A stretch of DNA of 64,000 nucleotides from Mugil cephalus (Eukaryota > Chordata > Actinopteri > Mugiliformes > Mugilidae): positions 15,445,913 through 15,509,912 of the forward strand of contig NC_061783.1 of assembly GCF_022458985.1 (NCBI RefSeq), read 5' to 3'. A program made the translations under genes and the position numbers. The notes under the pieces were generated by a model. It did not search any database. It saw nothing but the letters and a program-made list of their open reading frames with translations, and had not been told where the DNA came from. Each line of letters begins with the position of its first letter. Position 1 is the first letter of the stretch. Positions 1-13,239 of the stretch are shown here, one piece after another.

Positions 1-158
1 ATTCAAAGGAGAATTCGCCTGCATCTGTTTTTCATTCTGGCAATACGTCTCTGCGATGTTATTAATTTTCAGTGTTGCATAAGAGCAACGCTCATTTCCA
101 GAGGGCTGCATGAAATTAGGTTTTACACTAACTTAATCAATCACAGATTGAATGGTAA

Positions 159-996
<838 letters not shown>

Positions 997-2500
997 CTCT
1001 GCTGTGGCTCGGATTAGGTATACAAAACAAACACACCTCGGGGCCTACAGACGAAAAAAAAATTAAAATCCAAATATCAGCCACAGCATAACTCCTCTTC
1101 AAATTTATTATTTATCTATGCAAACACACTTTATGTGTTGCTTTTTAAAATAATTTTTACCCGACCGTTAAAAGGTTTGTCACTCAATATAAGCCTAAAA
1201 TCTCCAGATGACTTCTTCCTTTGTTTTATTTGACGTGCAGCTGATGCAAAACACCCCCCGCTGCTGTTTTGCATGTGAACAAGAGACACCAGGGCACTTT
1301 CACTGATAAAATGTGAGCTGGATTGGAGGATTTCCTTCCCCCCCATCCACTATATCTGTAGTAAAAGTTACACGTGGTATTTCTTTGCTGCAGATAGTGT
1401 GCGGCGTGTTTTATGAATCAAAAAATGATTTTAATTTACGGCTCTCTTTCTCCCTCTGGTGGATATGTGGCTACACTATGCCAACTCGCCAACACCAAGG
1501 TTTCCCATACTAAAGTTTATACTTGTTAAAATCCATGCATGTTATCGTTACACTTATATATATAAAAAAAAAATGAACAAAGGCCAGATTTATTTTGTGT
1601 GTCTTCGCAGCTCATTTCTAATTTATCCTCCTAAACTTGATCATTTTCTGTAACCGCCAAACACCCCCCCTGAGGATTTCCTCCGTCTTACTGTGAATGA
1701 AGGAGTTGTTTTCTTCTGTGTTATCTGCACTGTGAAGAGTGAATGATTCACCCTGATGCAATGTGCTTGAAGGAGTAATGGCCCTGCAGTTTGTTGGTAG
1801 CTTTCGGCGACAAGAACCGAGACTAGATTTCATTTTCAGATTCCAGCTATAAACCGACCTCTCTTCTTTCTGGCATAAAATTGTTCTTTGCAAATTAAAC
1901 GATTTCTGGCGAGAAATTTTATAAAAACGTAATGCTCTCTGTGGGACTGCAAGGGAGGACTGTGCAAATGAGAAGAGCGAGAAAGAAAAATCTATTTAAA
2001 TATGAAAGAAATGTCCCTCTTTTTAATTAATTTGGACCCTGGTTGCTTTAAAGTGATGCTGTCCTCCCTCAGGGTGTGAGGCCCCATGGTGCTAAGAAGC
2101 AGAAGAGCAAATAGATAAGTGGGCACTGTATTATTACTAATATATTCTAACTCATGAACATTTGGCATGGTGTATTTTACCTTTAATTTATGCTGGAAAT
2201 CCATTTGGGCAAATCCGCGACACAACCCGATGTTAAATACCTAAATATAGTCTTAAAAAAAAAGGTTTATATTCGATAAATTCTTGGAGATCTGCCTTTT
2301 CAGAAGGTATTGTCAGAGTTAAGCTCAAGTTATTTGTGGAGGCACACCTTTATACATTCATTGTTTTGCCTTTTGATATCTGGAGACCTATTGTTCAAAC
2401 ATTGTAAAGAAGATTACAATAAAAGGTCCTGAATCTCAGTGCTGGGGATCGCCCCGTGTGTCGTCTCTCTGACCTCAATAAATCAACCAAATGTGTTTCT
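997..2500 (+). other. Probable 3' UTR of she
   Basis: About 1.5 kb of AT-rich sequence with no credible exon follows the she stop codon. The short open frames are not protein-like. The stretch runs to two polyadenylation-type hexamers at 2418-2423 and 2477-2482. The extent is inferred from these signals only. Confidence 0.5.
2418..2482 (+). terminator. Polyadenylation signals of she
   Basis: AATAAA occurs at 2418-2423 and again at 2477-2482. Each is followed within about 40 bases by TG/T-rich sequence, the usual arrangement at a vertebrate 3' end. Confidence 0.5.
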
Positions 2501-3412
2501 GATCTGAAAGTGAACCATCAAAGCATCAAAGGATCCCATCGTCTCGGAGGAAGACCGTCCGGAATGACTGAATGGGCGCAGTTTTTTGAGCATAATGAAT
2601 ATTTAACTGCGTGAGGTTGATTGTGGTTTCAGCAGTTTGTTAATGTGTCTGGTTTGGTTTAGTGCTCTAATCTGCTAAAAGGTGGAATGAATATTTTCTG
2701 CGGGGTTAGGGTGAAGAGGTTAGGGGGAAAAGGTCCAGTGGGGTGTGGGGGGGATTAGGTTTAGCCAAGGATCATGTTGAGGACAAACGGCAGCAGCTGT
2801 GTGTAGATCGAAGGTAAATGCAGCACTAAAAACAGACAAAGAGTAAGAGTAGTATCATAGCACCCATGTCAAGGATGCTTAATGTGAAGAGAGGGAAAAA
2901 AAGCAGCAATTGACACCATCCATCCCTCTTACCCTCCTTTTCTTACGTATCGCTCACCCCTCTCCTTTACCTTCCTCACCCTGTTGGTGTCATCCGAGGC
3001 TGATATCTGTCGCTCACCCGTTTCTCCTTGACTCTCGGGGAGGACGCCACCGCCGTTCGCCTGTGTTTGATGCCAGGAGTTCGTGCTTTAATTTATGAAG
3101 GCAGCGGACCAACGGGTTGAGTTTCATTACTCTAAAACCACGGATGACTTTCAGTCTTCTCACGAATGTTGAGTTACCTCATTTGATGTCATTCAAACGG
3201 CCGCACTTTCACATTCTTAGATCCAAAATATAAACCTGTTTTTAGCGGAGGAGGAAATGATTTACACAAAGTTCCAAAGGTAGAAGTTGCCACTGTTAAC
3301 TCAAGTGAGCAGCATTTCATTGGTCAAGTTACAACAAATGTCTTCTTCACTGTACATTAATATAATCCAGTGGTTTGCAGCTTAGGTGTTGGGTACCTCT
3401 AGTTGACAAATG
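2501..3412. other. Intergenic, no gene seen
   Basis: Region between the she 3' end and a small inverted-repeat element. It holds a G-rich stretch near 2700-2760. No splice-bounded coding frame or RNA gene was recognised. Confidence 0.5.
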
Positions 3413-3688
3413 TGGAGAGTTGTGAGATGACTAATGGGATGGAGAGAACTGAGAAGATGTGAAGTTTCTCAGTCGTCCAGGTTTGGGGTATATCTATTTA
3501 ACAGTTGAAACAAGGGCAGCCGGACTTGTAGAGTCAAGCCAAAGATGCTACTCGGATGTGTGGTAAAACATCTTCAAGAAACCAAACATGTCTACAGCTG
3601 TATCATAAACTGGACGACTGAGAACCTTCACAGACGTCAAGTATCTTCTCAATTCTCTCCATCCCATTAGTCGTCCCACAGCTCTCCA
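3413..3688. mobile_element. MITE-like inverted-repeat element (276 bp)
   Basis: Bases 3413-3458 and 3643-3688 are inverted copies of each other over 46 positions with four mismatches. A second nested pair, 3466-3480 and 3610-3624, is a perfect 15-bp inverted repeat (ttctcagtcgtccag). There is no coding capacity. The structure fits a non-autonomous foldback or MITE element. A clear target duplication was not found, so the superfamily is left open. Its interior (aacatcttcaagaaacc) resembles a motif at 19405-19430, which suggests a family with other copies. Confidence 0.7.
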
Positions 3689-4890
3689 GATTTCTCATAA
3701 TGTTCTGTCTTAATGGTTTTTCTTCTTCTCAAAACTCACTTGTATTTATGTTCTTTCTGTTTTACATCCTTTTTATCGATCTTTCCAAAACCACCAAACT
3801 TCAGTCAAAAATTTTACCCTTTCACCCTGAAGGCCCCCCTTTTTTTTAATGACTCCAGCCGGTTGAATTATAGGTCTTTTACTTTTTTTTTTTAAACCCA
3901 TTTGAGTGCCTGGACGTGGATTTTTTTTTTTATGTGTTTTTCCATTTTCCTTCGACTCAGATTTTAGCTTGAATAACTGGAATTTCTGGTGGGAGGTTTC
4001 AGCACATTCGTTTGGATTTCTAATCAAATATAAAAAGGAAGTCTCTACTGTGAAACCCACAAACATCCTAAACATGACAGGGACCCCACTACACTTTCTA
4101 TGTGGTGACAAACATGTAAAGCCTTGGGACGTCTACGGTATATAATTATGCTTTTTTTATCATGTGAAATATAATAAATGTTTCCACCGGCGCTGTGATC
4201 CACATGTCTCCTGACTCCTCTCTCTGCCATGTGCTGCACACAAGGTTTCCCTGCGGTCCTCTATCGAGATGGATTTCATGAACCTGAGCAAAGCAGGCCT
4301 TCTCAAATTCTATCCAAGAGAGGACAAGCTACACCTGGAAAAGGATCAATCATCAGATTATATATTCCCAGAGGCACCTATGCTACTGTATACTTGAATG
4401 AATTATTTCATGTTGTTCTCACGTGCGTGCCGCCCTGCTCTCATGCGACCAGCGTCGCCCTTTTCTCCGGCTTTGCATGACAGGTTGACGTGATCGCTCC
4501 CTGATGGACGTGGAGACTTGACATCTTGGTGTCGCTTGACCTGCTCTGTCGGTAACCAAAGTGATCCGGCCGTCCTTATCAGATGCTTCAGGCTCTGTGC
4601 CAGTGACACGGCCCGGCTTTGTGTTGCTCGTCTCGTTTCCTCACACAGACAGCATCTGCCATGTATCAGGCTTTTAGTTTGATTCGGCTCACCTGGCAAG
4701 GTCAGGTGTGCTTTAAGATGCCGCTCGCTGGATGAGCCATTGTTCGTCGCCGTGTAGCTGAGAAGGCCATGTGACTGAGAGTTAACTCCAGAACCCGTTG
4801 GGGATAACTGTCTTACCCAATTATTAATTCACAGCTTATAATTAACTGGACAAAGACCTGCCTAATTTATTTTTAGGTCTACAGCACATA
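3689..4890. other. Intergenic, no gene seen
   Basis: AT-rich with several poly-T/poly-A runs. The short frames here are not protein-like. Nothing was recognised. Confidence 0.4.
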
Positions 4891-5035
4891 CACTGATCAG
4901 CCGCAACTACTAAAACCACTGACAGGAGAAGTAAGTAACAATGATGATCTTGTGACAATACAATATTCTGCTGGGAAACATTTGGACCTGGCATTCATAT
5001 GGATGTTGCTTAGACATGTAGCACCCACCTAGACT
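4891..5035. mobile_element. Tc1/mariner-derived repeat, one end only
   Basis: Begins with actgatcagccgcaactac, followed by aaaaccactgacaggag. This is a degraded form of the terminus 'ctgatcagccataacattatgacc' style seen in a widespread fish Tc1-like family. The internal text ctgctgggaaacatttgg and ggcattcatatggatgtt also matches that family. Only one terminus is present, so this is a truncated copy. Related copies lie at 39408, 41227 and 44947. Confidence 0.6.
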
Positions 5036-5159
5036 ATACAATAGCATCCCTCGATGGCAGCAGCCAGACACAGGCACAAACACAAAAACAGCTTAGGAAT
5101 GACTAACAAAACATGAACAACAGGACAAGGTGTTGATCTGGCTTCCAAATTCACTAGAT

Positions 5160-5597
5160 CAGGGGTCTTAGACATTTTTCAGGCCAAGGAACCCACACTG
5201 GGTCCTTAGTAGGTAGGGACCCCCTACTGTATTCTATATTAAACTCGACCTAGTGCTATTTATAAATACACATTATTAGCATTTTGCATTCAATATTAAG
5301 CTGTTCAAGTAATACACAGGTGCAACTGCTGCAGACAAACATACCTATATTATACAATGCACTGTTAGCTTCTCTCTGCTAATATTGCAGCATACTACCT
5401 GGGGACTGAATAGGCTCTTGGCCAATTGCGGGGAACCTGACAGAGTCAGCGTTGTCTTATCGGGCCTCGTAATTGGCTCAGCAGCGACAGGGGCGGGGCC
5501 TACTGTGCACAGAAGACTTAGATTGACATGTGTTGCAAAGATTTCACAAAAAAAAAACCCTACAGTGCCTCCATGGACCCCCTGTTGAAGACCTATG
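5160..5597. mobile_element. hAT-type non-autonomous transposon with 8-bp target duplication
   Basis: The element is flanked by an exact 8-bp direct repeat, cactagat, at 5152-5159 and 5598-5605. Its ends form imperfect inverted repeats: caggggtcttagac at the left and, on the other strand, cataggtcttcaac at the right. An 8-bp duplication and CA...TG ends are hallmarks of hAT elements. At 438 bp it has no transposase frame. A diverged copy in the opposite orientation lies near 51629-51957 and shares the motif tttttcaggccaagga. Confidence 0.8.
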
Positions 5598-6724
5598 CAC
5601 TAGATCCCAAGCTGATCAAGTAGATGGTGGTTGTCGTGAAGCTGTTATATCACTCCCTTTAACTCCATTTAAAAAAAACAGTCATAGGGGGTTGGTTTTA
5701 CCTCACAGATCTTAGGAGCGGCTGGTCTACCACTGTCTGGATCAGTTAGTTTGCCTTATGGTTTGGTGCTTTAGTCACACAGAAGCAGACCACTGGTTTG
5801 TATCAGTGCAGTGTGGAAGCTTTGAAGAGAGAGATATAACATCAGTTCTGTGGCGGAAACGACTGCAAGATGAAGTGGTGATAATGTTTTAGATAGAGCG
5901 AATGCTTAAACTGATTTCCTTAGCTGGGCCGTGTTTTGTGTGGACACAATATGCTTTGCTGCTGACCCCGTCCACTCGGGTTCATCCAAGTACTTTAGGT
6001 AACAGTCTTTAAGGATCTGATTACATCTTCCACATGGACCCTGTACGTCTGTCATATGTGCGGCAGATGATATGCAGACTGATTGCCTTTGACAGATGGT
6101 GTCATGACTTTTAAAACAGTTCCTCTTGGCATACTAAGTAATTCCCTTTTTAATCAATCGCACCTGCAGCCGGGAACGAATGAGCCGAACTATGCAAGCA
6201 ATGCAGCTCTCATAGATTAGATAATAAAGTCGTATTTTGCATTTAATCTCACTTCCAATTAGAACACAATGCTCTGCTAGGAATAGCAGATTGTTTTGAG
6301 AATCACAAAGCAGGTGACAGAGCCCGTTAACAGTCATAACAGGCTGTTTGTTCCCCCTCAGGCAACAACAGGGTTAACCTTTGTGGACTTTGTTTTGAGC
6401 TGCTCGTGGACGTCAAACTCAAATATTCAAACGAACCAACCAGAGGACACCTCAGGGAAGCACACACAGGGCTGAAAGCAGATAGCGTAAGCCACGCCTG
6501 CAGACGCCGGTTGGCCTGGAATCAGTTTCGTAAAATTGCCGCAGGTAAGAAGAGGAGGCGGTTAAGCCTCATCAGTGTTCAAGCACAATTACACCCAAGA
6601 GTGAGTTGAACGGAGAGGATCCGTGATTCAGCCGCTTCACGTTTCTCCCTCGGTCATATTTTAAAAGTGACGAGTGGCTGTAAAAGCCAACGAGGTGGAA
6701 GAGGAACGTGTTGATTTACTGATC

Positions 6725-6789
6725 TGCGTGTGTGTTTGTGCGTGTGTGTGTGTTGGTAGGTAGGGGTGGGGGGGGGGGGGGGGGGGGGG
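6725..6789. repeat. GT-rich tract followed by a run of 22 G
   Basis: A (GT)n tract at about 6727-6752 is followed by taggggt and then an uninterrupted run of 22 G (6768-6789). Confidence 0.9.
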
Positions 6790-7170
6790 CACTAACACAG
6801 AGCTCTCAGTCACAGCAACTTGAACATTCCTCTGTGATTATACCGTCAGTTTCCAAGTTACATACTTGACTGATGTAGTTCATAAATTGGATCCCTGCCT
6901 GTGCTGTCCTTTCTGCTTTCTGCATTCTGCATACACACACAGACACAGGCGCGCGCGCACACACAGGCATATGCACACTTTATCTTCCCTCACACCCTCT
7001 TTCTCTCTTTCTTTTCTCTCTCTCCTCTCTCTGTCTTCCTCTTTTGAAGAAGTTTTCTGCCCAGCGCCAAGTCAAACATCTGGGTCAGCTTATATCTAGT
7101 GGAACAAGACTTGCAGGATATTGTTGGCAGGATGTGTGAGCTGGAGCAGTTTACTCTGTGGGAATCCCCA

Positions 7171-7171
<1 letters not shown>

Positions 7172-7209
<38 letters not shown>

Positions 7210-7213
7210 CACA
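7172..7213. repeat. CA microsatellite
   Basis: Near-perfect (AC)n from 7173, with one gc interruption near 7203 and a GC-alternating stretch (gagcgcgcgc) just after it. A smaller CA/GC patch lies at 6933-6966. Confidence 0.95.
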
Positions 7214-7999
7214 AACGAGCGCGCGCACACAAACATATGCACACACAGAGTGACAGGGATGCGTACACACCAACACATTACAGTTTGCTGACATTGTTTC
7301 TCTTTCAATTCATTTCCAGGTGCAGCCATTCATGCGTGTGGATGAATGCTCGCGGTGCGACTTTTGTGTGGTGCCGTACACGTCAAACCACGCAGACCAC
7401 GCAGACCACAATTAATTGATGGTTAAATGCCTTGTTTAATGTTTTGAAACATTGGTTATTACCAAAAAAAAAAAAAAGATTACAAAATAGGCTCAAGAGA
7501 GGGGATACATTCCAACACTGAGTACAATACAATAATATGATAATCTTAATATATGTTCACAAATTAGGCTATTCATGTGCAAGAAATGCTCAACCTTCCA
7601 TTTCCTCCTTCCTCCCAGTGCCTTACTTAATCTACCCAACCGGTGAAACTGATGAGTGTGAGTTGTGGACCAGGTTGTGTTTGCAAAGTCACCCCCACTG
7701 CTCTGAGAGCAGCGCGGCTAGCTTCGGATGAGTTGTGGTATGAGAAACAGTTGCAGAGGAAAGAACACTACTCCCCGCTGGACGCCCCTCGCTCTGCAAA
7801 CCCGCAAACTATCTGCTGGCTTCCCTCGTGTTAAGTTGTAGTGTTTGCAAATTGCGTAAGACAAAAAGCCATTGCACTTCTGTCCTCTGTCTCCCCTGCA
7901 GTTACAGTTCTTTCTTTCACCCCTCCTCCTCCTCCTCCTCTTCACCCTCTTCCACCCACTCCCTCCCACTTTTCTCCCCTCGCCTTCCCTTGCACTGAT

Positions 8000-8527
8000 T
8001 CAATCCTTCTTCTCCCCCGGTTTGTCCTCCGTCTTGTCCAGGAAGAAGTCGTTGCAGGCGACCGTGAGGGCGCCCATGAGAATGATGAACTCGGTAAAGT
8101 CCACCTCCCCGTCGTTGTTGGCGTCCAAGTCGTTCATCACCTTCTCGACCGCTTCATTATCTTTGGAGGTCTGTCAGCAGAGCACACAGAGAGGGTTAAG
8201 AATGTGTTCTCTGTTAAGTGTGGGTGGGCGTACGTCGCCGCGCTGGCTTGTTCAAACTTGTGTGTGTCAGAGAATGCGAGCGCATACCTTCACTCCTGTG
8301 ATGCATATTTGCAAAACGGCATCAGTGTGTTAGTGTGCAACCGCATATTTGCCTCTTGACACACATCTCTTACCCCTAAGTAAGTCCCCAGCTCCTCTAG
8401 TAGCAGCTCCTTCAGCTCGCCCCTGCTCAGAGTGTACTTGTCGCCCTCCTTCCCCGAGTACTTGTGGAAAGTCTTTATGAGCATCTGCATGGCACTCTCC
8501 AGATCGGAACTGGGCTCCTTGGACATG
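8000..8527 (-). CDS. s100a1: S100A1-like EF-hand calcium-binding protein (107 aa)
   Basis: Small dimeric calcium sensor. Coding exons are 8527-8374 (ATG at 8526-8524; acceptor ctctccag just outside 8527; donor gtaaga at 8373) and 8170-8000 (acceptor ctgacag; stop TGA at 8002-8000), joined in phase 0 between the two EF hands as in S100 genes generally. Residues about 24-37 ([14 protein letters not shown]) form the S100-type first EF loop. The second is canonical, [12 protein letters not shown]. The following [11 protein letters not shown] is very close to the S100A1/S100P/S100Z C-terminal helix; S100A1 is the best fit from memory, particularly SGKEGDKY and ELKELL. The tail after DFF is about 13 residues longer than in human S100A1 and lysine/aspartate-rich. 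Intron 8171-8373 is empty. The strand agrees with the two S100 genes that follow. Confidence 0.85.
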
Positions 8528-9886
8528 CTGGAGAGGACATCAGGTCAAAAGGTCAGACTCTGCCACACAATGCCCGCTCCAGCCCCAGCTGCATGTGCGG
8601 CCACATGGCAATCAAGGGTGAAGCCACCTCCAAGAAAAAAGTGATAGCGGGACAGGCAGATTGGTGGATGGGTGGATGGATGGAAAACAGAGCGGAAAGG
8701 ATTTCCTGTTTCCCGTTTCTAGTGGTATTACTGACCCAAATTCAAGTGGTCTGGCCACGATGTGTGCGTGACCATACTAGGTTTTTTTTGCATTTCAGAG
8801 GTGTGGATGGAAAGATGGAGGATAGCGTTGGAAAGCGAACAATCTTACACACATTGTGTCCGGCATCTTGGAGCTGCTTGTGCTGGACTCGTGGAGAGAC
8901 TGTTCACACACAAACACAGACAAGTCACTGTCAATGATGCAACGTATGAGATGCGGTTTAAAAAAATAAAAATAAAAGGCGCACGCGCTCAGCTGTTTTT
9001 ACGACACGTGCAACAACTGATCCTGTCTAATCAAGGAAACGCGTGAAAACACGTCCCCCCGCCCCTTGATCCTGTAACGGCCTTATCATTTAAAATGGAA
9101 ACCAGCAGTGAAACACAACACTCGTCTGGTAATCACGTTCAGAAACTAAGGGGGTGAGTAACCTGAGGTGCCACTATATGCTCTAACTACTGCCTACAGG
9201 TCATGCATTCAGCTTTACAGTTCAGTTACAAAACAGTATATATATATATTAAAAAAAAATACGGCGTTCAAAAAGTTGAGACTAATCCATAACTACACAA
9301 AACCGGCTGCCAATCACGGCATGCATGATTTATCAACTATCAGCTGCCACAATAGGAGACGGGGATGATGATGCCAGGCTGCGCTCATTGCCTGTCGTCA
9401 CGCTGCAGAGCACTGTACCGTAGAGGTCAGGGCTGCGGCCTGCAGAGACAAAAGACGAGGCCAAGTGGACACCAAAGCTGCCCTAACTGGAAAATCTATA
9501 GGGGTCATCTGTCTCACTGGCACAATAGGAAACCATGGAGACCCAAAAATGCCATCAGTAATAATGCATAATGTGCTCTCGGTGATGGAGCAGGTTGAGT
9601 GACGGGCTGTTGTCATTATTTTAACGCTGCTTTTCCACCTGTTGCCTTCGCTTGCCTCCGTATCTCACGGATGTGTGCACCCCCTGTCATCTCAGAGCTC
9701 AGAGGAAAGTAACAGGGCGCACAAAATGTCATCACACGGCTTTGTTTCTCCCGAGCCTCCCCGCTGAGCGCCGGCGGCGGGGAGGCTGCTAAAAGTTGAT
9801 AAACTGCATTTGCTGAATAAGGAAACCTTTTTCGGACGCAGACGAGAAAGTCTGCTGAAGAGACCCTTCCAAGTTGTCTGTCTTAC

Positions 9887-9950
9887 CTGAGTGTTGATGG
9901 AGGGCCTCCTTTGTCTGTAAAGAGGTGCAAGGGACAGAGCCAAGGCAGGG
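9887..9950 (-). promoter_or_regulatory. Proposed non-coding exon 1 and TATA-like promoter of the S100A1-like gene
   Basis: On the - strand a TATA-like TATTTAAG (9985-9978) is followed about 30 bases later by a possible transcription start. A short exon then ends in CAACACTCAG with donor gtaaga at 9886-9881. S100 genes usually begin with a non-coding exon, and exon 2 here has a good acceptor directly before its ATG. The intron is 8528-9886. The exon is inferred from signals only. Confidence 0.45.
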
Positions 9951-9989
9951 ATGGATGGGGAGAGTGTTTGCCAGTGGCTTAAATATCAG

Positions 9990-12400
9990 CTGCTTCCCTC
10001 CCTCCCTCCCCCTTTCCTCACCTCCTCCCCTCCTTCGCCCTCTTACTCTCTCTCTATTTCTCTCTGCAGGTGTTTTCTCTCCTTTCCATCACTCACACAC
10101 ACACCCACACCTGATACCTGGCCGTCTAATTGCGCAAGAAACTGAGAAAAAGCATGCCATTGTCACAGTTTTATTCAATATTAGCCATTACATAGAGTAA
10201 GCAAAATGATACAGCATTACATAAGTCGAAGTATTGGAATTATGAAGTTTATTGGACATGACAGGGGACTGAAACGAGTCCAACCGCTGAGCACTCGCAT
10301 ACCCGATTTCACTCGGCAGGAAATAAACAAGAGCACAGTGATGAAATCCCGCACGATATCCTGGGAACAGTCCCATAATCACAAACATTTTGAGCCGGCG
10401 GGGCCTCGAAGGCGCACACCAGCACAGCCACTCACACAGGATTCTTAACTTTTTTATCTTCATCCACTGTATCTCAGATCGAACGAGACTCATGATGAGG
10501 TGACCGGAACCTGGCCGCAAGCGCTCCCTGCTGTGCTCGGCCCCGGCATGTTTTTAATCTAAATCAGTTAAGGCTGGGTGGGGTTTGCGCTACGGGTCTT
10601 TGTTAGAAAGCCGTCCGGGTGCCATTCCAACCAGGCTCAAACACGGGATTATTTGTGATAGACTAATCCCCGGATGATGTTTAATCCAAGTCTGTTTACA
10701 TAAAATATCGGAATGTTTGCGCAAATTAAATGAATTTTGCTCCGGGCAAGAGACTTGATCTTTCAGTTCTTTGCAGGAAGAAGTACCAAAAAAAAAAAAA
10801 AGTATTAGGACATAAAATGATTTTAATAAAGCAAATATTATAGTCCAAAAAGCCCAGGATGTGTATGTACTTGTTAGTAAGTGTTAGTAATGATGCAGGA
10901 AACATTGTGAGTATGAAAGCCGAGCAGGGTGAGCGTAAATGACAGTATTTACAATGGGAGTGTCACAGCGGTCACGTGACTCAAGCTTATTTGTCTTGCC
11001 CATTTTGCTCTCAGGCGGTTTGAAGTGCCAGGTGCTCCAGCAGTGAAAAAAATGGTGCACATTTGGTAGTGTACCCAAAAATGTGTGTGCCTTAAGCACC
11101 ATGCAGCTGGCCACACGCACACCTATTGCAGAGCGGGCCCCGCAATTCAAGCCTTTTTGTTTTCCTTTCTCACGGCTGCATTATTGATGATGAGACAATT
11201 TACAAATCATTAAAATGTAATTAACAAATTGCATATAATGTGTCAAAGAAGTACAGCTTCAAGTGATCTCCATAGTGGTTAGATATAGGTTTAAAAGATA
11301 AATATAAAGGGGCCGAGTAGAACTTAAATAATGGCCATGATAATGGTAATACACTGGTAATATATAGCAAAATAGTTTTCTGATAGCATGCAACACATTA
11401 TTATTATTAGCCTGCTGTAAAAGGTCACACCACAAACATAATTCATATAGATGGCTCAGTATTCTTTTTTTTTTGGCTTTAAAATAAAATAATAACGATA
11501 ATTAAAAAAAAAGAAGCAACGATCTGACAACGATCCCTTTGACACCTCGTCTGATGGGCAGGTTCACCAGAGCCCGGGATTGCTTTCATGTAATTGTTTT
11601 GTGTCCCAGGGTGTGTTACCCATCAAATCCCTAATCCAGTAGTTTCCCAAAATGCCTTGGTACACAAGGATCCAGTTGCAGGTCATACGGGGTCTTTAAA
11701 CTGTGCGAGGGCGTGACCGACAAACAAACACGCAAGTCTGAACACCTGGCGAGTAAACAACGAGCTTTGTTAAAGACAGACTTTCTGCAGAGGGTTGCTC
11801 TTATCCCTTCCATCTACCCAGTGCTACCAGGGGTCAATGCAGATAACACCTAAGGGTCAACAAGTACAACCCTGGCATTGTTTTGAATGCACAATAACGC
11901 AGGCGCTGACTGAAAATGTCATGTCCACCCAAGTGACACCTGTAACGGATTTCTCTACTTCTTGGCGTTTTGTTATCGTTCGCCTCTAATCCAGGTGGAT
12001 TCGGTTGCATGAACACCTTCTCTGACCAGCTCGCCTGGTCACCAGTCGTCTCCCATAGGAGTTATTTCGGGCCCCCTTTTGACCATAAGGGTCCTTTGGT
12101 GTGGATTCCGTTCTCGAAGTTTAATTATTTAGCCGAGGCTCACACCTGATCTTCCAGGTCTTAATTCACGGCCGCCTCAGAGAAAGAGACAGAGAGCCCA
12201 TAAAGAAGGCTAGAAAGAGAAGGAAGAAGAAGAAGAAGAAGAGGGTGTGATGGGGGTACCGAGGACACATTGAGGTGAGCAGAAGAAATGCAAAGCTTCA
12301 GCAAAACAGTTCGTTTATTGTCATGCTAAATCAGCTCCATAGCAAAAAGGTGAGAATGTAAAATAAAATAATAAAAAAAAAAAGTTTAGCGTCAGATTCT
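9990..12400. other. Intergenic between the first and second S100 genes
   Basis: No coding exon seen. It has C/T-rich sequence at 9990-10080, A-rich runs near 10785-10800 and 11465-11515, and a (GAA)n run at about 12220-12242. Part of it is expected to be the 3' UTR of the second S100 gene, since TTTATT (AATAAA on the - strand) occurs near 12312. Confidence 0.4.
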
Positions 12401-12404
12401 CATG

Positions 12405-12690
12405 CACCCGTTAAAGGAGCAGTTTGACTTTTTTTTTTTTTTTTAAGAAATGCTCGTGCTGGCTCAGGAAAAACGGCTAGCCTGGCTCTTTCCACCACCA
12501 AATCCCTCGGAAGCTCGCTAATTAATTCATGATATCACTAATTCACTTTGTTTTCACGACAAAAACAGACTGGTAGGATTAGTGAGCTTCGAGGAGGATA
12601 GCAGACTATGTTTTTTTTTTTTTTATAATCGTTACCTTTTCACAGAGCCAAGCTAGCAGTTTCCCTCCTCCCGGCTAACAGAATGTCAAA
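12405..12690. mobile_element. Degraded fish MITE-type repeat
   Basis: Two nested inverted pairs are visible: ctcggaagctcgctaat (near 12506-12522) against attagtgagcttcgag (near 12579-12594), and aacggctagcctggctctt (near 12472) against cagagccaagctagcagttt (near 12644). The text 'ggctagcctggctct' followed by 'agctcgctaattaa' is, from general knowledge, typical of an abundant non-autonomous DNA repeat in fish. The borders are approximate. Confidence 0.55.
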
Positions 12691-13239
12691 CAATTCTCTT
12701 AAGCCATTAGTGCCTCCCAAGATGTTTCACCAAGAACCCAAAGGACTGTACTGTGATGTAAGGCTGCATGTCGCAACTGTGGCCCAGATGAAACTGGGGG
12801 AAAAGTTTGGATTTAAACCAAACTTCTTGCATGTAGTGATGCGTTAAAACAGATAGAAACTTTGGTCAAGTGTGCAATAAAGTTTTCACAGGGTATGGCA
12901 TGGACATGATAGTCTACGTCTGCATGCTATCATAGTATATTATCATAATGAGGTAAATGTGCTAAATAGTGGGATGCACATGCTGTACATATGAACATAG
13001 TGGTAACTATAGTAGTACATAGCAATAATCCTACTGTCATTAATCATTCGTCATATATAAGGAATGGCGTTTGTATTCAGAGCTGGGTTTGTAGTGTTTG
13101 TGTCAAAGTGTTTTTTTTTTTTAAAACAAACAAGAAAGAAACATTAGTGGCTTTCCAACTCATTTTGGCATCATTGAAAGTGTGTAGTGTTGAATTTAAG
13201 AGTGTAGTGTGATTTTTCTGTGAAGGAATGGACTGTCCC

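Larger units (their letters stand above)
5606..7990. other. Intergenic between she and the S100 cluster
   Basis: No credible exon on either strand. It holds simple repeats (listed separately) and T/C-rich stretches at 6985-7050 and 7900-8030. The long frames across 6990-7419 are translated CA/GT microsatellite. Confidence 0.5.

Noticed and set aside
6990-7419. Cys/Val- and His/Thr-repeat frames
   Set aside because: Translations of CA/GT microsatellite.
8464-8937. + strand frame of 157 codons over the S100A1-like start exon
   Set aside because: Antisense and flanking sequence of the S100 exon, no domain.
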